DNA from: Candidatus Neomarinimicrobiota bacterium
Lineage (GTDB): Bacteria; Fidelibacterota; SORT01
Assembly (NCBI GenBank): GCA_022573815.1
Contig: JACZTG010000001.1
Location: 128,882 to 169,940, forward strand
Reading direction: 5' to 3'
Length of the DNA: 41,059 bases
Shown here one piece after another: positions 9,166 through 17,720 of this stretch. The notes below the pieces were generated by a model. That model was not told where the DNA came from and did no database searches. It saw nothing but the letters and a program-made list of their open reading frames with translations. The translations under genes were made by a program, and so were the position numbers. Within the stretch, counting starts at the first letter, position 1; the number at the start of each line of letters is the position of its first letter.

Positions 9166-10230
9166 ATGGTAAAAGTAAATCTTCTAAATAAGCAAGCATC
9201 GGAACCCGAAGAGCCGAATGATCTCTTGAATAATGAGGACACTGCTGTTCCCGATATGTCCAATCCGTCTGAACCGGAGCCTGAAACAAGCGCAAAAAAG
9301 GGCGGAGCTCTAAAATATATTTTGCTCATTTTTATCGCACTTATCGCTACAGGCTCAGCATATTTCCTCTACACAAAAGGGTGGAGTCTTAAAGATATAA
9401 GCTTCAAATCCGATGACTCTCTCATTATTGCGGATGAATCTTCTATGGATGAATCACCCAAAAAGAAAGCTTCGGTACGGAAAAAGAGCAAAGTTAAGAA
9501 AAAACTATCGACTATTAAACCCCGGGACCCGGACGTCAAAAAAGAACAACCTAAATCTAAACCCAAACAGAAGCCTAAATCTCAAAGTAAGAAAAAGGTT
9601 CCAAAATCCGCCAATATAGTAGTAGCAAAGGCGGCAGATGGAAGGAATCTGCTTGAGGTATTAAATTCAATTGTGACCTCTTTGGACGAAGAATCAGGAG
9701 ATTTGAAATTGGCAGTATCGAGCAGCCGAGTAACGCTTGCCATTAATCTAAATTCAAGAGAGGATGCCGCATTGCTGTTAAGAAGAATTCGTCAAAAATG
9801 GCCGCTTAGCAATCTAAGGGCTGTTAGATTTGAGCAAACAAATAACCTGTCGGCATATAATTATGCGACTCAGTTTAATGGATCAGTAAAATCTACCGCA
9901 GTAGCGCCCGCAATGGAAGGTGGAATTCGCACAAAGATGAATCTGGGCGACTTTAAAAAACTTCTGTCCGGCTATCTTACAAAATCAGGACTGACTTCGA
10001 GTAGTTTGGATGCAAAAAAAGGAGTTAAAGGTAAGTCGGGAACTGTTATTCCAATAGTAATAACGGCTGACGGGGCTAATGAATCTATCGTACTTTTCAT
10101 GGAATCTCTTATAAAATCCGATGCATCATATACTGTTTCAAGAGCATCAGTATTGAGCAAAGACGATGCCGTTTCCAAGATGTCTATCTATTTGAGCCTT
10201 AATATCGGATCAGTTAAGGCTCGCTCCTGA
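9166..10230 (+). CDS. PilN/PilO-like single-pass membrane protein with Lys/Pro-rich linker
   Basis: The protein begins MVKVNLLNK, which resembles the PilN cytoplasmic tail that docks on PilM. An acidic stretch and one membrane helix follow (about residues 49-66). Next comes a very basic Lys/Pro/Ser linker (about 99-143), and then one or two alpha-beta domains (about 150-240 and 265-350) that could be PilN/PilO-type ferredoxin-like folds. Canonical PilN lacks such a linker. The gene is 6 nt behind the PilM-like gene and 3 nt ahead of rsmD. I infer a fused or enlarged PilN/PilO equivalent; nothing beyond the N-terminal motif, topology and context proves it. Confidence 0.55.
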   Translation: MVKVNLLNKQASEPEEPNDLLNNEDTAVPDMSNPSEPEPETSAKKGGALKYILLIFIALIATGSAYFLYTKGWSLKDISFKSDDSLIIADESSMDESPKKKASVRKKSKVKKKLSTIKPRDPDVKKEQPKSKPKQKPKSQSKKKVPKSANIVVAKAADGRNLLEVLNSIVTSLDEESGDLKLAVSSSRVTLAINLNSREDAALLLRRIRQKWPLSNLRAVRFEQTNNLSAYNYATQFNGSVKSTAVAPAMEGGIRTKMNLGDFKKLLSGYLTKSGLTSSSLDAKKGVKGKSGTVIPIVITADGANESIVLFMESLIKSDASYTVSRASVLSKDDAVSKMSIYLSLNIGSVKARS

Positions 10231-10233
10231 TTA

Positions 10234-10767
10234 ATGGTAAGAATTATATCCGGTACCCTGCGCGGTAATAAACTTGCTAATTTTACCGGTAACGATGTTC
10301 GTCCCACTTCAGACAGGATTAAGGAATGGATATTCAACGTACTTGGCAATATCGAAGGCTCGAAAGTTCTTGATTTATTCGCGGGAACGGGCAATCTCGG
10401 CATAGAAGCTATCAGTAGAGGAGCGGAATCTGTCACATTTGTTGACAGATCATCTAAATCACTTCAGTTAATAAAGAAAAATGTAACTCTTATGAAATTA
10501 GAAAACAGTGTAGAGATTCAGCGAAAAGATTCTCTGAAATTTATCGGTAAAAAAAATAAAGGCGAGTTTGACCTCATATTTGCCGATCCTCCTTATTCGT
10601 ATTCTGATTCATCACGTTTAACGCTGGGAGTTATAAATATTTTGCCGCAATCCGGTACTTTCGTCTATGAAACGTCTATGAAAGTAAGTAAAAACTTGCC
10701 GATAGAGCCCGGTCGGGTGAAAAAGTTCGGTGAAACAGTAATCAACATTTACAGAGGTGAAAATTGA
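10234..10767 (+). CDS. rsmD: 16S rRNA (guanine-966 N2)-methyltransferase RsmD
   Basis: RsmD methylates G966 of 16S rRNA with S-adenosylmethionine. The N terminus VRIISGTLRG and RPTSDRIKEWIFNVL are family signatures. The SAM-binding loop LDLFAGTGNLGIEAISRGA and the catalytic FADPPYSY (DPPY) are intact. The length of 177 residues is normal. It overlaps coaD by TTGA, a coupling often seen because rsmD-coaD is a conserved gene pair. Confidence 0.92.
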   Translation: MVRIISGTLRGNKLANFTGNDVRPTSDRIKEWIFNVLGNIEGSKVLDLFAGTGNLGIEAISRGAESVTFVDRSSKSLQLIKKNVTLMKLENSVEIQRKDSLKFIGKKNKGEFDLIFADPPYSYSDSSRLTLGVINILPQSGTFVYETSMKVSKNLPIEPGRVKKFGETVINIYRGEN

Positions 10768-11243
10768 AAATCGCAGTATATCCCGGAACATTCGACCCTA
10801 TTACTAACGGACATATCGACATTATTCAAAGAGGGTTGCGTATCTTCGACAAGATTATAGTCACGGTTGCCGTAAATCCGGGAAAGTCACCACTATTCAG
10901 TCTTGAAGAAAGAATAGAAATGATCGAGCAGTCAATTGGAGCGGTAGAAAATGTGGAAGTTGCTCAATTTCACGGTCTGATAGCCGAATACCTTAAAAGT
11001 GTGAACGCTATCGCTATGATTAGGGGTCTGAGAGCTATTTCGGATTTCGAATACGAGTTTCAAATGTCTCTTATGAATCGGAAATTAAACGAGGAAGTAG
11101 AAACAGTATTTCTTATGCCTGCGCAAGAATATATCCACTTGAATTCTACGATAATCAAAGAAGTCGCAAGTTTTAACGGTGATATAAGCGAATACGTACC
11201 GAAAAACGTCGAAGACAAACTGAACGAAAAGTACGGCAGGTAA
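10764..11243 (+). CDS. coaD: Phosphopantetheine adenylyltransferase
   Basis: This enzyme joins ATP and 4'-phosphopantetheine to make dephospho-CoA, the fourth step of CoA synthesis. The nucleotidyltransferase motif GTFDPITNGHIDII is at residues 8-21, with MIRGLRAISDFEYEFQM and the C-terminal STIIKEVASFNGDI also present. The 159 residues are typical. The start is TTG sharing bases with the rsmD stop, preceded by GAGGTG. Confidence 0.95.
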   Translation: MKIAVYPGTFDPITNGHIDIIQRGLRIFDKIIVTVAVNPGKSPLFSLEERIEMIEQSIGAVENVEVAQFHGLIAEYLKSVNAIAMIRGLRAISDFEYEFQMSLMNRKLNEEVETVFLMPAQEYIHLNSTIIKEVASFNGDISEYVPKNVEDKLNEKYGR

Positions 11244-11249
11244 AAGCTG

Positions 11250-12269
11250 TTGAATCCAATTGACCGAATAATTCATAAGGCAACAGCTGTCGGCAGCAGT
11301 TTGGTTTTCCCTGAGGGAGAAGATTTAAGGGTAATCAACGCCGCCGCTGCAATTATAGAATCGAAAATCGCAAGTGTTACGCTGCTTGGAGATGTGGGGA
11401 AAATTCAAATAACAGCATCGGAAAACAATCTCGACTTGAATCGGATTTCGCTGATTGACGCTTCCGCTTCCGAATATGAAAATGAATTCAGTGAGATAGT
11501 AAAAAGTAAACTCAGCGATAAAGATTCGTCTGCCGAATCTATCTCCGAAATTGTCGAAAACCCCGTAAATTTCGGCGCTCTGATGGTATCAACGGGTAAA
11601 GTGGACGGATGCATCGCAGGAGCTGTAAACAGAAGCGGGGACGTTATCAGAGCCGCGCTCAAATTCATAGGCTTGGATGAAAAATCACGTCTGCTTTCCG
11701 GTTCTTTTCTTATGCTCTCTCCCGACGGAAACAAGGCATATACATTCGCCGATTGCGGCGTTATTCCTGACCCTTCCGCAGCTGTGTTGGCAAAGATTGC
11801 AATTGCGTCGGCCAGAAACCATAATAGTTTGACGGGAGAAGAGCCCAGGATAGCGTTTCTTTCTTTCTCCACAAAAGGAAGCGCGAATCACAAGCGGGTT
11901 GAGAAAATGAGAGAGGCTTTACAGGCAGCACAGAAAGAATGCCCGGAATATCTCATGGACGGTGAATTGCAGTTCGATGCGGCATTTGACGCAAAAATCG
12001 GTGGAGAAAAAGCTCCCGAAAGTGATGTAGCGGGACGGGCGAATGTGTTTATTTTCCCCGATCTCGATAGCGGAAATATCGCTTATAAAATAGCTCAGAG
12101 AATGGGCGGCTATGAAGCGCTTGGACCGATTCTTCAGGGTCTAAAATTTCCTATGAATGATTTGTCAAGGGGATGCTCCTCCGAGGATATAGTTAAGGTA
12201 GCCGCTATAACAGCTGTTCAGACAGAAAATGTAAACAGGAAAGAGAATAATATTTATGCCCACGTATGA
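11250..12269 (+). CDS. pta: Phosphate acetyltransferase
   Basis: This enzyme interconverts acetyl-CoA and acetyl phosphate. The 339-residue protein is the short, single-domain PTA type without the N-terminal regulatory domain. Visible motifs are VFPEGEDLRVINAA, the central GALMVSTGKVDGCIAGAV, LSGSFLM, and the C-terminal ANVFIFPDLDSGNIAYK with GPILQGL. The start is TTG, 6 nt after coaD. No acetate kinase gene is in the window. It overlaps the next gene by 14 nt. A phosphate butyryltransferase is the alternative, but these motifs favour Pta. Confidence 0.88.
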   Translation: MNPIDRIIHKATAVGSSLVFPEGEDLRVINAAAAIIESKIASVTLLGDVGKIQITASENNLDLNRISLIDASASEYENEFSEIVKSKLSDKDSSAESISEIVENPVNFGALMVSTGKVDGCIAGAVNRSGDVIRAALKFIGLDEKSRLLSGSFLMLSPDGNKAYTFADCGVIPDPSAAVLAKIAIASARNHNSLTGEEPRIAFLSFSTKGSANHKRVEKMREALQAAQKECPEYLMDGELQFDAAFDAKIGGEKAPESDVAGRANVFIFPDLDSGNIAYKIAQRMGGYEALGPILQGLKFPMNDLSRGCSSEDIVKVAAITAVQTENVNRKENNIYAHV

Positions 12270-12537
12270 TTATCAATGTTCCAATTGCGGATTTCGGTTC
12301 GAAGAATTTCAGAATATTTTTGCTGATCCGATTAAAAAATGCCCGGATTGCAAAAAGAATAAAGTTATCAGAATTATTAGCGGCGGCGCAGGATTAATAT
12401 TTAAGGGATCGGGATTTTATATTACCGATTACAAAAATAAAAAGCCGACTGAAACTAAATCAGCTGAAACTAAATCAACGGATAAAAAACCAAAGAAAAA
12501 AGAGACAGCGAAAAGCAGTGCCGAAAAAAAAGATTAA
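12256..12537 (+). CDS. FmdB-type zinc-ribbon protein
   Basis: The N terminus MPTYDYQCSNCG and CPDC form a four-cysteine zinc ribbon (Cys 8, 11, 29, 32), followed by the family's IRIISGGAGLIFKGSGFYITDY. Residues 60-93 are a Lys/Thr/Ser-rich disordered tail with a near repeat (TETKSAETKSTDKK). Such small proteins are annotated FmdB or putative regulatory proteins, and their role is not established. It is translated from within the pta 3' end. Confidence 0.85.
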   Translation: MPTYDYQCSNCGFRFEEFQNIFADPIKKCPDCKKNKVIRIISGGAGLIFKGSGFYITDYKNKKPTETKSAETKSTDKKPKKKETAKSSAEKKD

Positions 12538-12558
12538 CTATAAATCCAGGAAAAATAT

Positions 12559-13800
12559 ATGGCTTATGACAAACTGAATCTGCCTGATAACGGGGAGAAA
12601 ATAAAGTTTGAAAACGGAAATATAGTCGTACCGGCAAATCCTATAATCCCGTTTATAGAGGGTGATGGAATAGGTCCTGATATTTGGAAGGCGACTAAAA
12701 TAGTTATTGACGCGGCTGTAGAAAAAGCGTACGGTTCCGAGAAAAGTATCGAATGGTTAGAGATCTATGCGGGTGAAAAGGCGAATGATCTATACGGAGA
12801 ATACTTGCCGGATGACACAACAGCCGCAATCAGAGATTTTTTTGTCGCAATAAAAGGTCCTCTTACGACACCTATTGGCGGTGGTTTCCGCAGCCTGAAC
12901 GTGACTTTGAGACAGGTATTAGACCTGTACGCTTGTATCCGACCCGTGAAATATTATAAGGGTGTCCCGAGTCCTGTAAAAAATCCCGAGAAGATGAATA
13001 TTGTTATATTCCGCGAAAATACGGAAGATGTGTATGCAGGAATCGAATGGAGGGAAGGGAGCGACGAGGCGCTGCAGGTGATCGATTATTTGAAAGAAAA
13101 ATTTGGTGTCGAAATCAGGAGAGATTCAGGTATCGGCATAAAACCGATTAGTATAACGGGTACCAAACGTTTGGTTCGCAAAGCGATTCAGTTTGCGGTT
13201 GAGAATGGGAAACGAACTGTGACATTTGTACACAAGGGCAATATAATGAAGTACACTGAAGGAGCGTTTAGAGATTGGGGCTATGAATTGGCGTCGGAAG
13301 AATTCGGGTCTGAAACTATCTCTGAGAAAGATCTATGGGATAATCATAATGGAGAATTACCTGACGGAAAGATACTCATAAACGACAGGATAGCCGACAG
13401 TATGTTTCAACAGATTCTTACCCGCACAGAGGACTATCAGGTCGCCGCTATGCCGAATCTTAACGGTGACTACCTCTCCGATGCTTGTGCCGCTCAAGTC
13501 GGAGGTCTTGGAATGGCTCCGGGAGCAAATATAGGCGACGAGATCGGATTGTTCGAAGCCACGCACGGAACGGCTCCCAAATATGCTGATAAGAATATGG
13601 TTAACCCCGGCTCATTGATTCTTTCGGGAGTTATGATGCTCAAATATCTCGGTTGGTCGGAATCCGCAGCTCTCATCGAATCGGCATTGGAAAAAACCAT
13701 TCAGCAAAAAAGAGTTACTTATGACCTTGAGCGACAGATGGACGGCGCAACCAAATTAGGTACGTCGGAGTTCGCTGAGGCAATAGCGCAAAACCTCTGA
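12559..13800 (+). CDS. icd: NADP-dependent isocitrate dehydrogenase
   Basis: This TCA-cycle enzyme oxidatively decarboxylates isocitrate to 2-oxoglutarate. The substrate loop [13 protein letters not shown] carries the conserved Ser, Asn and Arg, and [12 protein letters not shown] follows. The cofactor segment [17 protein letters not shown] has the Lys-Tyr pair which, from E. coli Icd, marks NADP rather than NAD preference. The 413 residues match the homodimeric bacterial form. The ATG at 12559 has AGGA eight nt upstream. It sits 21 nt after the zinc-ribbon gene. Confidence 0.94.
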   Translation: MAYDKLNLPDNGEKIKFENGNIVVPANPIIPFIEGDGIGPDIWKATKIVIDAAVEKAYGSEKSIEWLEIYAGEKANDLYGEYLPDDTTAAIRDFFVAIKGPLTTPIGGGFRSLNVTLRQVLDLYACIRPVKYYKGVPSPVKNPEKMNIVIFRENTEDVYAGIEWREGSDEALQVIDYLKEKFGVEIRRDSGIGIKPISITGTKRLVRKAIQFAVENGKRTVTFVHKGNIMKYTEGAFRDWGYELASEEFGSETISEKDLWDNHNGELPDGKILINDRIADSMFQQILTRTEDYQVAAMPNLNGDYLSDACAAQVGGLGMAPGANIGDEIGLFEATHGTAPKYADKNMVNPGSLILSGVMMLKYLGWSESAALIESALEKTIQQKRVTYDLERQMDGATKLGTSEFAEAIAQNL

Positions 13801-13812
13801 GTAAAATAAAAA

Positions 13813-14796
13813 TTGTTTGTTGATTACGCCGTATTAAAAGTTAAAGCCGGAAATGGCGGCAACGGGATAATTAGCTTCCGAAGGGAAAAACACGTTCCGA
13901 AAGGCGGACCCGATGGGGGGAACGGCGGTAACGGCGGAAGCATAATCGCTGAGACAGATTCCAATCTTTCAACACTTCAGGACATTAAGTATCGGAAAAG
14001 CTACAAAGGAAAAAGGGGAATGCACGGTTCCGGCGCGAATAAGAGCGGCAAAAGAGGCGACCCGGTGATAATCAAAGTGCCGCCCGGCACCCTGATAAAA
14101 AACGCTGACACAGGGGAGTTAATAGCCGACCTGACCGAACCGGACGAAAGCGTTGTTGTTGCGAAAGGAGGTAGGGGCGGAAAAGGAAATGCTTCTTTTA
14201 AAACGGCAACGTTTCAAAATCCCGATGAATCTGAATTGGGAACCAAAGGAGAAGAAGTCACACTCGAGCTGGAACTTAAATTATTGGCTGACGTGGGAAT
14301 CGTCGGCTATCCGAATGCGGGGAAATCTACACTGCTATCACGCATAAGCTCTGCCAGACCTAAGATTGCCGATTACCCGTTCACTACGCTTGAGCCTAAT
14401 CTCGGTATCGTCCGTATAGAAGACTATAAAAGCTTCCTGGTTGCCGATATACCCGGCTTGATAGAGGGCGCGCACAAAGGGAAGGGACTTGGCGACCGCT
14501 TCCTTAAACATATCGAACGAACAAAAATTATTTTGTATCTGATAGATTTTCTCGAAGAATCTCCCGCTGATACATTTAAAAAGTTAAAGCATGAATTGTC
14601 TTCGTATAAAGTTGACCTGTCGAGTAAGCCTTATCTTGTTTCCTTGAATAAGATAGATGCCCTTGAAGAATCGAAAAGAAAATCAGGCTCGCAAATTGGA
14701 GATAAAGAACCCTTTATGATATCCGCCGTCAGTGGCGAAGGAGTGGATTCATTACTACACGGATTATGGGATGAGCTCAAAAAACTTTCCGATTGA
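13813..14796 (+). CDS. obgE: Obg-family GTPase
   Basis: This ribosome-associated GTPase acts in 50S maturation and stress response. The glycine-rich Obg fold occupies about residues 1-158 (VKAGNGGNGIISFRREK, GGPDGGNGGNGG). The G domain has G1 GYPNAGKST, switch FTTLEPNLG, G3 DIPGLIEGAHKGKGLG and G4 NKID. The C-terminal OCT domain of some Obg proteins is absent, so 327 residues is a minimal but common form. The start is TTG: the N terminus MFVDYAVLKVKAG aligns with other Obg proteins, although the ribosome site is poor. Confidence 0.94.
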   Translation: MFVDYAVLKVKAGNGGNGIISFRREKHVPKGGPDGGNGGNGGSIIAETDSNLSTLQDIKYRKSYKGKRGMHGSGANKSGKRGDPVIIKVPPGTLIKNADTGELIADLTEPDESVVVAKGGRGGKGNASFKTATFQNPDESELGTKGEEVTLELELKLLADVGIVGYPNAGKSTLLSRISSARPKIADYPFTTLEPNLGIVRIEDYKSFLVADIPGLIEGAHKGKGLGDRFLKHIERTKIILYLIDFLEESPADTFKKLKHELSSYKVDLSSKPYLVSLNKIDALEESKRKSGSQIGDKEPFMISAVSGEGVDSLLHGLWDELKKLSD

Positions 14797-15880
14797 AGAC
14801 ATACTTCGGCTCTACAACGCTCCTAATGTGGGTCCGGCAACATTCATATCTTTTGTAGAAGAGTTCGGCTCTCCCGCAGAAGTGTTTCGCCGGTCAGCGG
14901 GTGAACTTTGCGCAATAAAAAGAATCAATACAGATAGAGCTTCGGCGATTCTTTCATCCGACAGCAGCGAATTCATTTCATCTCAATTAGCGTTAATAGA
15001 ACGGACAGGCTGCAAGATGGTTTCCTATTGGGACGATGAATATCCACAGCGGCTGAAAACCATTTTCGACCCGCCGCCCTTTTACTTCATCAGAGGCGAG
15101 TTAATAGACGAAGACGATTACGCGCTTGCGGTTGTGGGCACAAGAGGCGTGACATCCTATGGCAAATTGATGACAGAAAAGCTCGTAACCGAGCTTGCGC
15201 GGGAAGGATTAACGATTGTAAGCGGACTCGCATCGGGAGTTGATTCTATCGCGCACAAAGCGGCTCTTGCCATAGGCGGAAGGAGTATCGGCGTTCTCGG
15301 TTCGGGTTTGGACAGGATATACCCGCAGGAAAACACCGGCTTGGCGAAAAGTCTGTCTGAAAAAGGCGCGCTCATCAGCGAGTTTCCTATGGGCACAGCT
15401 CCCGACAGAGGCAACTTCCCGCAGCGGAATCGGATTATAAGCGGCTTGAGTCTCGGAACTCTGGTGATTGAGGGAGACGTAAAAAGCGGCGCACTCATCA
15501 CGGCATATTACGCTGTGGATCAAAATCGGGAAGTGTTTGCGCTTCCAGGAAATGCGACTTCGAAAATGAGCAGAGGGCCGCATCGGCTCATTCGCACAGG
15601 AGCGAAACTGGTCACTTCCGCGGAAGATATCCTTTCAGAGCTTGATTCAATAGTTGAGAGAGGACGAAAACCGAAACAGACCAAGCTGGTTTTTGATTTC
15701 TCTCCCGATGAGCAAACGATAATGGAAGTTTTGGACAGCGAACCGCTTTATATTGACGAAATCGCTGAACGTTGTTCGATAGCAACATCTCAAGCGCTTG
15801 GAACGCTGTTAGGCTTGGAATTGCGTTCACTCGTACGGCAACTCCCCGGGAAAATGTTTATCAGTCTTGTTCACAATTAA
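14771..15880 (+). CDS. dprA: DNA-processing protein DprA/Smf
   Basis: DprA binds incoming single-stranded DNA and loads RecA during natural transformation. The N-terminal helical domain (about residues 8-70) is followed by the Rossmann-like core: VVGTRG, SGLASGVDSIAHKAAL, GVLGSGLDRIYPQEN, EFPMGTAPDRGNFPQRNRII, then VFALPGN. A winged-helix domain lies at about 305-365. I chose ATG 14771 (MSSKNFPIED), which overlaps obgE by 26 nt. A GTG or TTG further inside obgE would only add residues without similarity. With the comEA-like cluster upstream it supports competence. Confidence 0.92.
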   Translation: MSSKNFPIEDILRLYNAPNVGPATFISFVEEFGSPAEVFRRSAGELCAIKRINTDRASAILSSDSSEFISSQLALIERTGCKMVSYWDDEYPQRLKTIFDPPPFYFIRGELIDEDDYALAVVGTRGVTSYGKLMTEKLVTELAREGLTIVSGLASGVDSIAHKAALAIGGRSIGVLGSGLDRIYPQENTGLAKSLSEKGALISEFPMGTAPDRGNFPQRNRIISGLSLGTLVIEGDVKSGALITAYYAVDQNREVFALPGNATSKMSRGPHRLIRTGAKLVTSAEDILSELDSIVERGRKPKQTKLVFDFSPDEQTIMEVLDSEPLYIDEIAERCSIATSQALGTLLGLELRSLVRQLPGKMFISLVHN

Positions 15881-16099
15881 TTATGCTGCCTGAAAGAAAG
15901 ATGAAATTGATCCGGAACTACGTTCCTCCCAAAGACTGCGTGAGTGCGGGTTAGGGCCACCGCCGTTGGCGGGACTTACGCTTGCCCTGACTGCATGATG
16001 TACAAAAAGTAGTGCATTCCGGATAGAACAAAGCGATCTCGCGCTTTAGAATGCAAGTTACTTGCATCTTTAGCAAGATTTATTAGATTTAATTGCCTT
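15881..16099. other. Intergenic stretch between dprA and tRNA-Ser, with repeat fragments
   Basis: No gene is seen. It contains one reverse copy of a dispersed motif (GAGTGCGGGTTAGGGC, 15942-15957), a REP-like hairpin CCGCC-GTT-GGCGG (15960-15972), and an odd palindrome ATGCAAGT-T-ACTTGCAT (16051-16067). The last overlaps the likely tRNA promoter. Confidence 0.5.
16062..16089 (+). promoter_or_regulatory. Candidate promoter of tRNA-Ser(UGA)
   Basis: TTGCAT (16062-16067), a 16-nt spacer and TAGATT (16084-16089) lie 11 nt before the tRNA. The match is moderate. The -35 is within the right arm of the 17-bp palindrome at 16051-16067. Confidence 0.35.
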
Positions 16100-16182
16100 G
16101 GAGGGCTGGTCAGAATGGTAATGCGGCGGTCTTGAAAACCGCTGGGAGCAATCCCTTAGAGGTTCGAATCCTCTGCCCTCCG
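16100..16182 (+). tRNA. tRNA-Ser (anticodon UGA)
   Basis: This is a class II tRNA. The acceptor arms GGAGGGC (16100-16106) and GCCCTCC (16175-16181) pair fully, with discriminator G16182. The anticodon stem-loop GCGGT-CTTGAAA-ACCGC gives TGA. The long variable arm GGGAGCAATCCC identifies serine. The T arm is GAGG-TTCGAAT-CCTC. CCA is not encoded. Confidence 0.95.
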
Positions 16183-16434
16183 CTGAGAAAAACCCTCAGA
16201 GTGAATGTGTGAGTGTATTACATGCATTTTAGAGGGAGTTTTTCTAACATTTCTACTTACACTTATTGTTCACCTTTTTAGTGCTATTTAGGCGATTTTT
16301 ACGCTGATATGGCACATATACGGCACAAAATTTCAGGGCAAATACGCACTCGCAGATCAATGTAAATTATCTGCCATATCTTCGTAATCACTCTTCAAAA
16401 TATTGTTTGGCGTCAGATGAATTTGGACAAAATT
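16183..16434. other. Intergenic stretch between tRNA-Ser and the ZIP gene, with imperfect inverted repeat
   Basis: No gene is seen. Directly after the tRNA, AGAAAAACCCTC and, about 40 nt on, GAGGGAGTTTTTCT form an imperfect stem ending in a T-run, a plausible tRNA terminator. The remainder has short repeats of the form GGCACA/CGGCAC around 16310-16326. No integrase gene is present. Confidence 0.4.
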
Positions 16435-17685
16435 TCAAGCAGTTACGAAAAGCCCTGTAGCATACATTACTGCCAATCCACTCATAAAGCCGATCACGTT
16501 TCTATAGGTAACAATGGAGTCGACATTACGCCGTATTGACGCTAATCGCATCTGACCGTAAATTAGCAGCACAACCTGAAATATAGCTCCGGCACCTATT
16601 GATAATAGTAGTAACGACCATACACGAGAGAAGGTAAATCCACCGATCCATGTTCCGATTATGGTGGGAGCCCCTGCAACCAATCCTAAAACTAATAGAT
16701 GCCAGAGAGGGAACTTACTTCGGGATAAGGGTGCCACTATGGCAATCCCTTCAGTTATATTATGAATCATGAATCCGAGTACAAGAAAGGCTCCTAATGA
16801 TACCTCTCCCACTGCGTACGCTCCACCAATAGCAAGCCCTTCACCAAGATTATGTATTCCAATACTTAAGGCAATGATATAAGCCAGCGTTAGTACTGAT
16901 TTGGTGTCTAAAGAGGTTGCATTTTCTTTTGATTCCTCATTTTTGCGTGCACGATGCTTAGAAACAGTTTGATCAATAGCTGTAAGAATGAGCATAGTTG
17001 CACTGATTCCAATAATAATAATCCCTGTGCCGTTAAGGACGTCGGCAACTTGCGCACTCAATTCAATCGCTTCAGCAATGGCATCACCGCCAAGGAATAC
17101 AAGAAGTCCAATCGTTAAAGCCAAAAAGAAATCATACCACTTACGGTCAATGCGACGCAGGAAATAAATCCATAATAGGCCAAGATAGACCGGTATAACA
17201 CCAACGTATATGCCGAGCATAGCAAAATTTCCCATCAGCGACCAAGTAACTTTTGGTGTCATCGTCGCTATTTCCACTTCATGTGTAAACGCCATACCCG
17301 TACCCGTGATAAGAACGATTTCATACGGTTCACCCTCAACCCAGGGATAGGGAATATGCACTGTGGCCTTTCCGAGACGTGGAATAGTTGGACTCGGCTT
17401 TATAGTGAATTGATATGATGTCCTGTTGAACCAACCTATCTGCACATGGGCTATAGTAAGCGGTTCAGGACCGCTATTAAAAACTTCAGCGTCAATGCCT
17501 GTATCGCTAAAGATAATTCGTTCGAACGAAAGTTCTTCTAAGGGAGCCGGCACATAGTCACGTAAGCCGGTTCCGTTTATGATAATAAACAAAACCAAGC
17601 CCGCAAGCAGCATTAAGGGCACTAAGCCGCTAAGTACCAATTTCAAAAGTGAGTATTTTCCCGAGGATGCGCTTTCTACACCCAT
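16435..17685 (-). CDS. ZIP-family metal transporter with N-terminal extracytoplasmic domain
   Basis: ZIP proteins import divalent metals such as Zn, Mn or Fe. The transporter half (about residues 150-416) carries both metal-site helices, HNLGEGLAIG and HNITEGIAI. Before it are a signal-anchor helix (about 13-34) and an all-beta domain of about 100 residues (about 45-140) ending in IPYPWVEGEPYEIVL. That domain is unusual for ZIPs such as ZupT but, from memory, occurs in a subgroup in archaea and some bacteria. The ATG has GGAGG about 9 nt upstream. It is the last gene of the minus-strand dtxR-MCO-ZIP unit, 35 nt after the oxidase. The substrate cannot be read from sequence; the regulator type suggests Mn or Fe. 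Confidence 0.88.
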   Translation of the reverse strand: MGVESASSGKYSLLKLVLSGLVPLMLLAGLVLFIIINGTGLRDYVPAPLEELSFERIIFSDTGIDAEVFNSGPEPLTIAHVQIGWFNRTSYQFTIKPSPTIPRLGKATVHIPYPWVEGEPYEIVLITGTGMAFTHEVEIATMTPKVTWSLMGNFAMLGIYVGVIPVYLGLLWIYFLRRIDRKWYDFFLALTIGLLVFLGGDAIAEAIELSAQVADVLNGTGIIIIGISATMLILTAIDQTVSKHRARKNEESKENATSLDTKSVLTLAYIIALSIGIHNLGEGLAIGGAYAVGEVSLGAFLVLGFMIHNITEGIAIVAPLSRSKFPLWHLLVLGLVAGAPTIIGTWIGGFTFSRVWSLLLLSIGAGAIFQVVLLIYGQMRLASIRRNVDSIVTYRNVIGFMSGLAVMYATGLFVTA

Positions 17686-17720
17686 ATTGATTCTACCTCC
17701 ATGACAAAAGATTTAGTTTG

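Noticed and set aside
15772-15954. Frame overlapping the dprA 3' end
   Set aside because: It is out of frame with dprA, lacks any motif and has no ribosome site, so it is a shadow of dprA.
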